The position numbers and the translations under genes were made by a program. The notes under the pieces are model-generated. The model saw nothing but the letters and a program-made list of their open reading frames with translations. It made no database searches and was not told the origin of the DNA. 13,554 nt of DNA from Saccoglossus kowalevskii (Eukaryota > Hemichordata > Enteropneusta > Harrimaniidae). The DNA lies in the NCBI RefSeq assembly GCF_000003605.2, contig NW_003113463.1:18029-31582 (forward strand). The letters are read 5' to 3'. Every line of letters begins with the position of its first letter. Position 1 is the stretch's first letter. Positions 1 through 8,985 of the stretch are shown here, in pieces.

Positions 1-540
1 CGATGTGAGGGATACCATGTACTGTGAAATGTCTCTTGATTTTATTTATCACAGTCATATTACGCAGCGTGTCCATTTCAAACCATCCTGATTACGAGTC
101 CACAAGCACAAGATATTGTAGACCATTCCATTGAAATATATCTGTTGCTACTGTTGACCATGGAAGATCTGGTACAGGATAGGATTTTATTGGCTCTTTC
201 TGTTAGTGTTGCTATTACACACAACACAGGAAGACAATGCCTTATCAAAGTCGTCAGACATACATGGCTCTGTGCTTAGTTGCTTCGACTCCTGGATGTC
301 TTCCATGTAGTAGAGCTTTGTATTTGGCTCGTAATGATGTTGGTATAATTAATCTAGGTCCTTTCATTCCAAGACCGTCATCAATAATGAGTTCAACGCA
401 TGGTAGATCGAATTTCAGGCAAAAGCTTCATGTACATTGGCCATCCGTGCTGAATAACATTAGTTAGCATTTTTGGAGTGCTATCAGTACTTGTCTCAAT
501 CTTTAATTCAGCTAATCTTTCATTTGATATTGGCATGATG
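1..540 (-). pseudogene. Integrase pseudogene, cut by the left edge
   Basis: The minus strand gives scattered integrase motifs. GPRLIIPTSLRAKY then LLHGRHPGVEATK (about 330-280) correspond to the two His of the HHCC zinc domain. CVVCN near 228-213 corresponds to the two Cys. WSTVATDIF near 155-130 holds the first catalytic Asp of the DDE core. HGIPHI runs into position 1, just before where the second catalytic Asp would be. Stops interrupt the frame after STMR, after the His-containing part, and after LVLVDS. A frame change lies between the His and Cys pairs. Identification is secure by motif order; activity is excluded by the breaks. Confidence 0.82.
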
Positions 541-566
541 GCCATTACATCAAATTTCATATATTC

Positions 567-848
567 TTAATCACATTGCACAGTGTTACAGCATGGAGCT
601 CTGGACAATGTATCGGCTAAGTATAATTCTTTACCTCGTTCATACACCAGTGTTTGTTGAACTTCTGTAGCAGTAATATCATTCGCTGTAGATGAGCTGC
701 TGCTGAATGAAGTGGTATGGAAATTGTGATCAGTCTCAACTTTTATCTCTTTCCCGTAGAAATAATCATAAAACTTGCGACATGAAAATACAACAGCCAA
801 TAATTCTTTCACAATTTTAGCATAGTTTCGTTCAGTTGTAGTGATCAT
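567..848 (-). pseudogene. RNase H domain remnant, continuing past a TGA
   Basis: The open stretch starts directly after the TGA at 849-851 and is in the same frame as the preceding RT/RNase H part. It carries TERNYAKIVKELLAVVFSC, then YGKEIKVETDH, then GKELYLADTLSRA, which are typical RNase H and linker motifs of Gypsy pol. Between TDH and GKE the main frame gives nonsense rich in Ser, while the +1 frame reads LQRMILLLQKFN, the conserved segment for that place. A pair of compensating frameshifts therefore lies between about 725 and 640, and some codons after TDH are missing. The stop at 567-569 comes before the integrase region. Confidence 0.83.
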
Positions 849-1711
849 TCAGGAGGCAAAAGCTGTTGGCTCTCCATTTTGTAAGCATGCTGCTCCCAAT
901 CCGAATTGTGAAGCGTCACATCTTAACGTGACTGGCTTACAAACATCATAGTACTTAAGAGTTACTGGGCTAGTTATAGATTGTTTCAGTTGTTCATAGG
1001 CTTTCTGATGCTGATCAAGCCAACACCATGTTACATCATTGTGTATCAACTCGAACAATGGTGCTGCAATTTCGAATTCACTAAAATTATTGATGAACCT
1101 TGATAGATAATTGATCATACCGAAGAAACGATGCAGGGCAGCTGGACCATCTGGAACCTCAGATGCTGAATGTATATCATACAACATTCAAAGAAATCAG
1201 TACCCTCCATATGGTGCACTAAAAATAGTACGCAATGATGATTCTGTATCTAGTGGTATTTGCCAAAACTCACATTTTGCATCCAGTTTCGAAAACATGT
1301 GTAGCATTTGCCATATTTGCTGATACTTCTTCAACAGTGTGCATAGGATAATGTGGACGCTGAATTGCCTTATTAAGATCTTGAGGATATAAGAATATTT
1401 TTATATTTTATTTCAATGGCTCCAACCATTGACGATACCCATTCAGTAGGTTCTGTTACTGGAGTGATTACACCTATGCTAGTCATTCTACTCAACTCTG
1501 CTTTGACCTGGTGATTCATTGCTTTAGGAATTCTTCGAGCAGGTTTAACCACTGGAGGAGGCACACTAGGATCGACTTTCATTTTGTAAACACAATTCAA
1601 TTTACCAAGATCATCATTGAAAAGGTCCGTGTAATCTTTGAGAATAGATTCAGAAAATGATTGTATAGTCTTTATTTGGCAAACTTCTTGGCCAAGTGAG
1701 ATTAAATGCAT
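849..1711 (-). pseudogene. pol: Reverse transcriptase pseudogene with palm deletion
   Basis: The RT N-terminal part is open at 1711-1373. It has the ILKDYTDLF opening, then ARRIP and ITPVTEPTEWVSS, the usual fingers entry of Gypsy RT. The frame then shifts to PQDLNKAIQRPHYP and shifts again to FSKLDAKCEFWQIPLD, which holds the first catalytic Asp. After APYGG come two in-frame TGA codons (1197-1199 and 1188-1190). The text then jumps to RFFGMINYLSRF, which belongs after the palm. The segment that should hold the second motif (YxDD) is therefore missing, by comparison with the family about a hundred codons. From 1187 to 852 the thumb, connection and start of RNase H (CDASQFGLGA) are open. A TGA at 849-851 ends this stretch. 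Confidence 0.88.
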
Positions 1712-1920
1712 TCGTAGGCAACAACGTGCAATTCCAAATTGTAAGTATGGTTACCACTGCAACTTGTCAAATTTGTGGTTCCTACAGTGTTCATACTATC
1801 ACCTCCATATGCAATTAAATGTACTCTTTTACGTGTATCAATTTGTTCTTTATGTCCTGCACACACATGCTGATATACTCTCATGGGCAAGACATTACAT
1901 TTAGTAATGTGTCAACTTTA
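1702..1920 (-). pseudogene. Aspartic protease remnant, catalytic triplet lost
   Basis: Between gag and RT the minus strand reads VDTLLNVMSCPMRVYQ, then LIAYGGDSMNTVGT and LELHVVAYE. This is the layout of a retropepsin: an active-site D-T-G followed by a strand, then the flap, then hydrophobic strands. Here the Asp (codon 1913-1911) and Thr remain, but the Gly of the D-T-G triplet is Leu. A stop follows at about 1702. The family is known to need D-T/S-G for activity, so the enzyme would be dead. The fragment is short and diverged, so the call rests partly on position between gag and RT. Confidence 0.68.
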
Positions 1921-1941
1921 AATATATACACAACTATGAAT

Positions 1942-2821
1942 TTAATCTTTGTTTGCAGCAGAATTCATACCAATAGTTTCTATGTCAAAATCTTCAATCA
2001 CAAACTGATACATGTCATCATAATATTCTTCAACTTCATGAATTGCTCTGTTGAACCCACGATTTTTTCCACTAGATCGACAGCATTTCTGAAAATGATT
2101 CATTTTATGGCGACCATGACATGATTTGCCAAATGCTGGGCATTTCCTAACAGGATGAGTGCTTCCACAGTTAATTTGTTTACTAGTATATTTCTGGTTT
2201 TGATCTGATAAATAGTTATCCTTTTAATTTTGGATTGGTTGCTGATTAGGACGTGCACCCCTTTGTACTGCATCTATGTTTGATGTTTTTGCAATGTTTT
2301 TGAATGCTGTTCAATTGTTTCATGTATTTGACAGATGTTAAATCACTTTCCTGAAGAATGAGTCGTCTAACATTTTCATCGGCAATACCACAAACTAGTC
2401 TATAACAAATTAGCTCGTCTTGTAATGCATCAAACTTGCAGCTTTTCGCTTTATTTCGAAGATCGCTAACATGTGCTTGGACAGTTTCACCCTGTTTTTG
2501 ATTACGAGCCTTTCCATAGTGACATTAAGACTGAGGGTTGCATACTTCCCCAAACTTGCGTTTAAGACACTCCCTGGTTTCTGCAGCAGTTATGACAGAA
2601 CCATCATCTGCACGTATAGCAGGAGCATAGGCAAATGATCTCTACCTTTATGTAGCTTCACTACCCGCGAGATTCAACAAGATGAATGCTTTTGTCTTGG
2701 GAGTTTTATCACCATGAGCTGCACTTATAAAAATGTCACATTCCTGTTCAAAAATCCTCCAATTTTTAGCTACATCCCCTTCAAATATTAAGATGTTTGG
2801 TTTCTTAAATGAATCTGCCAT
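1942..2821 (-). pseudogene. gag: Gag pseudogene with degenerate zinc knuckle
   Basis: Gag forms the capsid and nucleocapsid of the retrotransposon particle. The start is the ATG at 2821 (MADSFKK), preferred over the upstream in-frame GTG at 2830. About 57 codons are open (key text FEGDVAKNWRIFEQECDIF, ILLNLAGSEA). The frame then breaks near 2648. It resumes in another frame (AETRECLKRKFGEVCNP), stops near 2530, and continues with NQKQGETVQA and LICYRLVCGIADENVRRL. A nucleocapsid-like segment lies around 2080-2180 (C-G-S-T-H, KCPAFGKSC, then CC), which is a broken CCHC-type knuckle. The final in-frame stop is at 1942-1944. The order and residues fit the Gypsy gag family of fish and invertebrates. 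It cannot make a full protein as it stands. Confidence 0.82.
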
Positions 2822-2927
2822 TATACTCACTGGAAGACTTAGTCTTGAAATTTAGCAGTGTCTTTGTTTGTCAGTTCTTTACACCATACATAATAAATAT
2901 ACGTGTAGTGATGTTGTGGATAGCAGG

Positions 2928-2945
2928 ATCCCACTTCTGACACCA
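2928..2945 (-). other. Primer-binding site complementary to tRNA-Leu
   Basis: The plus strand reads atcccacttctgacacca, which is the 3' end of a eukaryotic tRNA-Leu plus CCA. On the minus strand this gives TGGTGTCAGAAGTGGGAT, the expected form of a primer site starting one base after the LTR. All 18 bases agree with the vertebrate-type tRNA-Leu 3' end as I know it. The site sits about 107 bases before the gag ATG. This fixes both the orientation of the element and the LTR inner border. Confidence 0.85.
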
Positions 2946-3198
2946 TGTAGAATCAATAGTGGTTGGACACAGTACAAGGTGCAGCCATCAAACCATGGCT
3001 TAGGTAGTGAATACAATACAACATAAAGGTAAAATACAGAGGTCAATGAGATGTGAACTCATTTGCATAATGCATGCTCTACAACAGAGTGGTATTCTAC
3101 TTGCTTATTTTTCCCACTGCTTTAATATTTAGGTGGTGATAAACATGAGCATGTGTGACCAAATAAATGTTTTTATTTATATTGTGAATGATTCTACT
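2946..3198 (-). repeat. Putative 5' LTR of the Gypsy element
   Basis: On the plus strand the segment opens with tgtagaatca directly after the primer site and closes near 3189-3198 with tgattctact. The two ends are inverted repeats matching in 9 of 10 bases, as expected for an LTR bounded by TG...CA with one mutated outer base. The length would be about 253 bp. On the minus strand there are AATAAA-like signals opposite ttttatttat near 3172-3181. The inner border is well set by the adjacent primer site. The outer border is an inference from the inverted ends, since the partner LTR is outside the window. Confidence 0.62.
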
Positions 3199-3655
3199 TC
3201 TTTATGTTTGTGAATATCAATGTAATTTATAACTAAACAAGAACATATTTTTAATTTGTACAGATGGTGGTAGCAAAGTGTAGTCCCTCACCTTGACCAT
3301 TATGTAGAGGAACTTAATATAAGATGGAACAAAATGACATTAACTAATAATGTATATCGTATCAAGTGTAAGTCATTTGTGGAGCCATGATGGATTACAC
3401 CTGAGTAAGTATATGGTCTGAAACAGCTTCAACGTTGTCAAGAAAATGCTGCATCTGAAGACACCGTCTTTAACAGATTCAGTACAACGTGTGGTAGAGG
3501 AAAGATATTATTATTGCTAGGTTGCTTACAATTATACGGTAGGTACACCAATTTGTGACATCATCGCTTTTCATTGATCCTATACTGACATTCTCTCAGA
3601 CTGTATGTTACACCATCTACCAGTCATTTTTTCTCTGCCTTCTCAAAGTGAAGGA
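3199..3655 (+). other. Intergenic stretch, no supported gene
   Basis: AT-rich sequence between the LTR and the minisatellite. A 49-codon open frame at 3409-3555 between two stops has a protein-like composition (LKQLQRC, ENAASEDTVFNRF) but no Met near its start and no recognisable family. It could be a scrap of an exon or transposon, or chance. No RNA gene or repeat is visible. Confidence 0.5.
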
Positions 3656-4050
3656 AGGTCAAGTTGTCCCTCCAACACGTTTCCTTTTCTCGCCTTGTTC
3701 AAGTGATGGAAGGTCAGTTAAACCCACTAACACTCGTCCCTGCTGCATAGTCAGAGTGGTAGGTCAGTTAGACACTCATCAATCTTCTCAGTCTTGTTCC
3801 ATTGGTTTAAGATCGGCTGGACGCTTCAACACTCGTCCCTCCTCACACCTTGTCAGAGTGACAGAAGGTAAACTAGTCCCTTCAAAATTTGTCCCTCCCT
3901 TCTGCCGTGTTAAAGTTGTAGAACGCCAGTTAGACTTTTTCTGAGTGATTGGTCAGTTAAACTCTCTAACACTCATTGCTCCTCTGCTCTGTGTTGGAGT
4001 CTCCAACACTTATCTTTCCCCTGTCTTGTCTGAATAGTAGAACCCAGTTA
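3656..4050 (+). repeat. Diverged minisatellite, period about 50-58 bp
   Basis: A motif close to aggtcagttagac, then aacactcgtccct, then a Pyr-rich stretch, then gtcagagtgg returns down the array. Starts are visible at about 3656, 3711, 3761, 3810, 3866, 3924 and 3951, giving spacings near 55, 50, 49, 56 and 58, with a shorter step near 3951 where a unit is truncated or rearranged. The last pieces fade at about 4034-4050 (cccagttagata). Copies are clearly related but strongly diverged, so this is an old array. The repeats explain why a 129-codon plus-strand frame (3555-3944) stays open here; I do not regard it as a gene. Confidence 0.78.
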
Positions 4051-6839
4051 GATATTTTAAGACAGACAGAGGCATACATTTTATGCAGAGTTAGGGGCTT
4101 ACTCAAAATTTTTCTAATGACTGTTTTGAACTGAATTTAGGCAGTGTGCTATAACGGTTGTGGTTTGGGGATGCTACTTAAATCAACAATATCGCAAGGG
4201 CGTTGTTGAACTGTGTATTAACAGTTGGTTTGGCAACTTCAGATGTTTTTAATCAAAGAACTTTACAGTTTTTTTTTTAAAAACGCGCCTGGCACATGGC
4301 CAATGGTTAATCAAGAAGGGACGACCTGCAAAAATAAAAATTTCATGAATGTGCAAGTTAATGTGAAAAATGTTAAACATTCGTTAGTGAAAATTCATCA
4401 AATTGAGTATCATGTATTGCACCAGTCTTTTTTTTTAATCTCTAAACTTAGATAATGTTGATGGTACTCTTGCACAGTGAACACCAATCACGATTGCTAG
4501 AACAGGCATGCATACACTTGGAATAAAAAAGATGGAAACATTGATAATATAGATGGTCACCATTTAATATTGCCTTTAATAATCAGATAAACTGACAAAA
4601 AAAGAGACAACTGTTTTAGACCAACAAATGAAGAGGGAGCTTCTTACAACATTCAATTCAAATTTCATTTTTGTTCATGACGTGTGATATTTCCCAACAA
4701 ACAAAAGTATTCATCTCTAGTAAAAATTAAAATTCACAGGGGGAAATGAAAATACAATCGGTCATAGTGAGCGTAGAAAGGGAATTTTAAATAATATTCA
4801 GATTGGTGGTAACATACTCATACAGATTGGATTCATATTGGATTTCTGATATATATGTGGATATAAAAGGCCTCAAGATGAATTTCCTAGCAATCTTCTT
4901 GTTAGTAAGAAATGCAACAGGCAATTAGAGAACAATGAGATAGCAAAAGGCAAAGACAAGTTTCTGTAAATCTATCCCACCAAAGTCAGTGAAGGTTTTT
5001 TCGCAAATCAAAAAAAAGTACAATATAGTAACAGTACAATATAAAGTATCAAATACAATCAAGAAATTTATCAGCAACGCAAAACAATGATCAATCAATT
5101 TACATAAACTCAACATAGTACTCGGCCAAGAGTGCATAATACGAGTTGTCGCTTCTTCTTCACTACCTACAAATGATTTAATTCAAATCACTAATTAATT
5201 CAAAACATTGCTAATGTTTAATGTTGTTGTTGTATTCTATACTGTGAATCAGTACACATACCCAGATACTTGGGGATTTGTCAAAAGTTTCACAAAAAGA
5301 ACAAATTTATTTTGACAACTTACATCAGGTGTTAAAACGAAATGTTTCTAACAAATATAGATATAACCAACGCAGATCCCACAGTCAAATCACAAGATTA
5401 AGGAAGCAACGTGATGATAACACAAGAAAGAATTTGTAACACATGTGGGCACAAAGAACTCATAAAAATCACATACATAATACATGTGAGGATGCAACAT
5501 TAACAGACATTATCTTTATGCTGCTCCAGAAAGCCTGAGATAACTGAGACAACAGCAGTGGTGCGCCATTATTGGAAGCAACAACCAACCAAATAGTAGG
5601 AATATGTTAATACTGCCTTCATCGATCAAGAAGCATCTTGTCCCCCTCTCTTCCCACTTACATATGGCTATGATGGCTAGTTCTACAACACGTTGAAGTC
5701 AGTGGTTTCAACTAGAATAGCTGAATTGAAAGACTGGTCTTCTAGTAAATATAAATTGGGCACAGTTAACATATAGCTGATATGACATTGCGGAAAATGA
5801 GAACTAAACAATATAGTTATGCGTGCATGTGTTTTTTGGGGCACAACGGCTGGAATCACACATTTGACTGTCAGGGTCCCTGTGAATGACGCCGATATGC
5901 GTTTCACCAACAGCATCTTTTGTCTCCATTATTCGTTAATAAACGTTGATTTGATTGATTTTGTGTCAACGTTAACAATCATGAAATATTACATGATAAA
6001 ATGAATGTCTATGACGTCGTCAGTTGATTTTTATTAGAAAGGTAGGGTCATAAAAACAATGTGTATATTTAATTGAACACGCTGAAAGAAAACTAAGTCT
6101 TTTCAGTATAGTCAATACGGTCAATCTTGTACCAATGAATGTGGTATAATGTTATTTACTTATATAGTTGTCGTTGACAGGTTATGACGCGATGACCGTC
6201 ATTCATTCAAGTTCAGCGCTCATAACATATACCGTTAAGTAAATTATGATAGCAAGACTAAGCATTAAAACACCTTCACGAATTTACAATTTTGGTAATA
6301 TTTGTTTTCATTATTAAAATTCTGACGGTGAGAAATTGAGAAAAAGGGTAATATATTGTCTGATGTATTGATTGATAGATTGAACAATAGATTTAAAATG
6401 ATAATTGAAATTGTAGAAATGTACATTGAAGCAAATGCGTAGTTACATACAATGGCAATGATATTATTTGGATTAATTCATCTCTTCTAATATGGTTTTA
6501 TATTAAACCTAAATGGTTCAGGGTCAAGCTAAAAAGGGAATATAATGTTATCTTCATAAAGTCGCAGATATAATATATTGTAATCGGGTTATAATTATTG
6601 GTTGATGAAATGGGCTTTCAGGTTGAACATTAATCAGATCATTTAATTGCATTTGAATATAACGTTAAATGTTTTGACAGCTGGGATGACACACATGGTC
6701 TAACATATTATTGCAATCAATGCGTTTTCGTAAACAAATCATCAGCTTATTGTGTGCACACTGTAATTTGTCGGGTCGTATCATCATGTAGTTTTGTTTG
6801 TTTTGACATTTCAATTTCGTCTCTGGCAGAATTATCTGT
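4051..6839. other. Long AT-rich non-coding stretch
   Basis: I find no exon, RNA gene or mobile element that I can support in this interval. Open frames are short, low in complexity and scattered over both strands. Small features include T and A homopolymers (around 4270 and 4430), and an 8-bp inverted repeat aacgttga/tcaacgtt (5942-5949 and 5966-5973). It may hold intronic or old transposon sequence that is too decayed to read by eye. Confidence 0.55.
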
Positions 6840-6860
6840 CAACATCTTCTATTTAAAACG

Positions 6861-7601
6861 TTGTTTTTAACGATTCTTAAAGCTGCTTGGATACCAAGGC
6901 TTATTCATGTGAAAAGTTCTTTCTGTAGTAGATTTTATAACTATCTTTTAGATAGCTTTGGTGGTTCTTTGTTATATTTATCACACCTAAAAAAGAAAGA
7001 CCATACAATATTGGACCCTTTATATTCTAATTTCTTACAGCATGGCTGCGTTATAATTGTATTGAATCAGAACCTACGATTGAAAGTCTTTGTCAGGATA
7101 TTCATTTGGAATAATTCTAATATCCGCATAAATAATATACCAATAGTTTGGAGACGTTTTATTGAGCATGGTATTGTTTTTATTAATGACCTTCTTGATG
7201 AAAACTGCAATAACAGTTTATTTTACAATATGGGAATGTATGTACCCGATACAAATTTTTCAGTTAAAATCTCCATTCCTTCAAAATGGAAAAATTTCAT
7301 AGCTGGTTGTGCTGGAAAAAAAATACGTGTATGTAAACCAAACATGCGTAATTGTAAATGGCTAAGTGGTGATAAAATTAATAAAGAGTTGTATGCTGTG
7401 CTGCTGAAACCTTTTTTAAGCGATGAAATTCCAAGACATGTCCAGCACTACAGGCATGATATCCTGGATGTTATAATACCACGGGGAGCTGTATGTACAC
7501 TCCCGTATAAAATCACAACCAATACAAAGCTTAGAAATTTCCAAGTTACAACAACGTTTCTAAAGAAGTGGGGGCCTTTTATTGAATATTATGATCTGTA
7601 A
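6861..7601 (+). pseudogene. LINE ORF2 C-terminal region, truncated
   Basis: The open frame of 246 codons starts without a true ATG (TTG at 6861; the frame runs in from upstream). It reads LKAAWIPRL, then a FGG...L block. The diagnostic part follows: FIWNNSNIRI, then W-x3-F-x2-HGIVFINDLLDENC, then IPSKWKNFI, then LPYKITTNTKLRNFQ. This is the pattern after the RT domain of L1/Tx1-clade LINE proteins, including the W...GI..I.DL signature. In full-length relatives a Cys/His-rich segment follows the TKLR.FQ motif. Here it is absent and the text jumps to FLKKWGPFIEYYDL, a plausible extreme C-terminus, which suggests an internal deletion near 7545-7560. No RT catalytic motif is present. It is an inert remnant whose frame happens to remain open. 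Confidence 0.77.
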
Positions 7602-7665
7602 TTGTTTTTCTTTTTTCTTTTATTGTTGTTTTGTCTGTAATTTGTCATTGTAATTTTTGCATATT

Positions 7666-7694
7666 GAATAAAATAAAATAAAATAAAAAAAAAA
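7666..7694 (+). repeat. LINE 3' tail, (AATAA)n plus poly-A
   Basis: Four aataa-type units run into a stretch of about ten A. The tail directly follows the short 3' UTR of the LINE fragment and contains AATAAA polyadenylation hexamers. A second A-rich run with caaaa units lies at about 7736-7756 and may be unrelated. Confidence 0.8.
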
Positions 7695-8195
7695 TACTGA
7701 AATTTGGTTGTTTTATATTTAATCTTGTAATAATCAAACAAAACAAAACAAAAAGAAAACTTAACTCACGACCCATTTCCTGGTTATTTCTATTTTTTTA
7801 ATTGAATGTAATAGAGAATAAAAAAAGGGGGTTTTTAAAGTTAAATATTGTCAGTCAGTGTTAAAACCACAGCTCATACATTCAAAGAAGTTCGAATGGC
7901 ATAACACTGGCATAACACTCAAAAGATCTCTGTATTCTAGTTATTCACAAACAATTCATCAAATTTATTCAACATTTTAAATGAAACTGTCGTATAAGAG
8001 TGAAATAAATAAATGTTTTCCTTTTAAACCACAGAGACCTCCATGCAGCGACTTTCTTGTTCATTTGCCTAAACCCAGACTTGGCAATCGTTACCGGCCG
8101 GGCCAAGGTTCATTCATTTGGCTGTCGCCTCACTATTCTACCTTGGCAAAATTCCCACTATAAACGTATGTTCACTGGGGGAAATAAAACACAAC
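7695..8195. other. Non-coding stretch between LINE tail and promoter-like block
   Basis: The sequence is AT-rich up to about 8030 and then becomes GC-richer toward 8200. Two overlapping short plus-strand frames (7981-8163 and 8057-8248) have no family features and I regard them as chance. Confidence 0.5.
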
Positions 8196-8300
8196 TGCGC
8201 ATGCCCAGATGCGTTTCCATAGTAAATGGAAAATGGAATCATGTGTAGACGCATTCTCCTTCCCAGAGTTCCTTGCGGTTAGACCAAGTGCAGTTCAGGT
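8196..8300 (+). promoter_or_regulatory. Promoter-like block with NRF1-like and ZNF143-like motifs
   Basis: The segment tgcgcatgccca at 8196-8207 matches the NRF1 consensus YGCGCAYGCGCR except for one base. At 8260-8277, ttcccagagttccttgcg agrees with the ZNF143/THAP11 core TYCCCARNAKKCMNNGCG except for one base. These two sites are commonly paired in animal housekeeping promoters. A donor-like cag|gtttga follows at about 8298. The block lies about 700 bp upstream of the chemoreceptor-like gene on the same strand and could drive it through a non-coding first exon. The link to that gene is inference; vertebrate motif models may not hold in this animal. Confidence 0.35.
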
Positions 8301-8659
8301 TTGATATTTTATTCCTTCATATTGAAAGTGGCAGGTATCGTGGTGAAGCAAACATTCTTTTGTGATTAAGACCAAGTGAACGATGAAATGTATTTTTTAT
8401 TACATTGCTCATTTTATGATGATTTATATAATGACAAATATTAACAGTCGAGCAATTATGTCAAGTAACCGAATTACACGTATAGTATTAAACGCACATT
8501 CGCTACATATAATAATACATCAAATATACATAGAAAATAACACCACTCTATGTATTTTATTGAGAAAAGGGCGTGTCCTAACATTACAATGGAAATCAAG
8601 TACTTCTTTTTACCGGGTTTACTCAAGGTCAGGCGTAAAGCGGAACCATTTGTACAAAT

Positions 8660-8718
8660 CACCTGATACACACTGCACAGCTCAGACGAGTTGGTAAGCA
8701 TATCAACTGTTTAATACG
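8660..8718 (+). other. Possible 5' untranslated exon of the GRL-like gene
   Basis: Two strong donors, ttg|gtaagc (exon end 8693) and acg|gtaagt (exon end 8718), lie here, and no ATG occurs between 8660 and 8718. Either donor could join the well-formed acceptor tttatttcactcttgtag at 8978. A transcript starting about 8670 would then meet its first ATG at 8986. A third donor, ttg|gtaagt at 8931, would make a 48-nt intron. The true start site cannot be fixed from the sequence. Confidence 0.33.
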
Positions 8719-8985
8719 GTAAGTTTCGCATATCTCGTTGAACTATGTTTCGCCCTTTTGTATTCGGAGAAGCATTGACAAGTGCTCGAGCGTTCCTATT
8801 ACCTATGCGGGATGAAAAGTTAATAATGCCGAACAATATACTAGTAGTTGAAACGATATCCAGTGCTACACTTAGGAATAGTATTGATAAAAAAATGTCG
8901 TCATACTGTCGTAATTATAGTTCATTTTTGGTAAGTATTTCCAAATGGAGTATTTGTGCTTTTATTTCACTCTTGTAGACTGATT

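Larger units (their letters stand above)
1..3198 (-). mobile_element. Decayed Ty3/Gypsy LTR retrotransposon, 5' part, truncated by the window edge
   Basis: Read on the minus strand, the order is putative LTR, tRNA-Leu primer site, gag, protease, reverse transcriptase, RNase H, integrase. Integrase lying after RNase H is the Ty3/Gypsy order, not Ty1/Copia. Family-typical motifs survive in short open stretches: MADS at the gag start, LPRxxP-like text before RT, FSKLDA, RFFGMINYLSRF, YLADTLSRA, and a TDIF core in integrase. The copy is non-functional: reading frames change repeatedly, several stops interrupt it, and the RT palm is deleted. The rest of integrase and the 3' LTR would lie to the left of position 1, so neither target-site duplication nor LTR-LTR age can be judged here. 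Seen: motifs, order and breaks. Known: the family order. Inferred: one single insertion. Confidence 0.93.
6840..7694 (+). mobile_element. 5'-truncated L1/Tx1-like LINE fragment with A-rich tail
   Basis: The body encodes the C-terminal region of a LINE ORF2-type protein. It is followed by a short 3' UTR of about 65 bp and a tail built from repeated aataa units ending in a run of A (about 7666-7694). A 3' end with an A-rich repeat and loss of the 5' part is typical of target-primed insertion that stopped early. The 5' limit is set at about 6840 because LINE-like text fades just upstream of the open frame. I found no convincing target-site duplication around the tail and the presumed 5' end. Confidence 0.78.

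Noticed and set aside
1111-2124. Plus-strand frames opposite the Gypsy element (for example 1638-1904 and 1819-2124)
   Set aside because: They are antisense to gag, protease and RT remnants and show no motif of their own.
3555-3944. 129-codon plus-strand frame
   Set aside because: It covers the minisatellite and is explained by the repeat units lacking stops in this frame; no family features.
5942-5973. Inverted repeat aacgttga/tcaacgtt
   Set aside because: Eight-base arms with a 16-nt loop are expected by chance in AT-rich sequence of this length.
8745-8978. 77-codon plus-strand frame (MFRPFVFGEAL...) with a donor inside
   Set aside because: Joining it at 8931 to the acceptor at 8978 gives a stop within nine codons, and its frame does not match exon 1. 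Composition shows no domain. More likely non-coding or 5' UTR.
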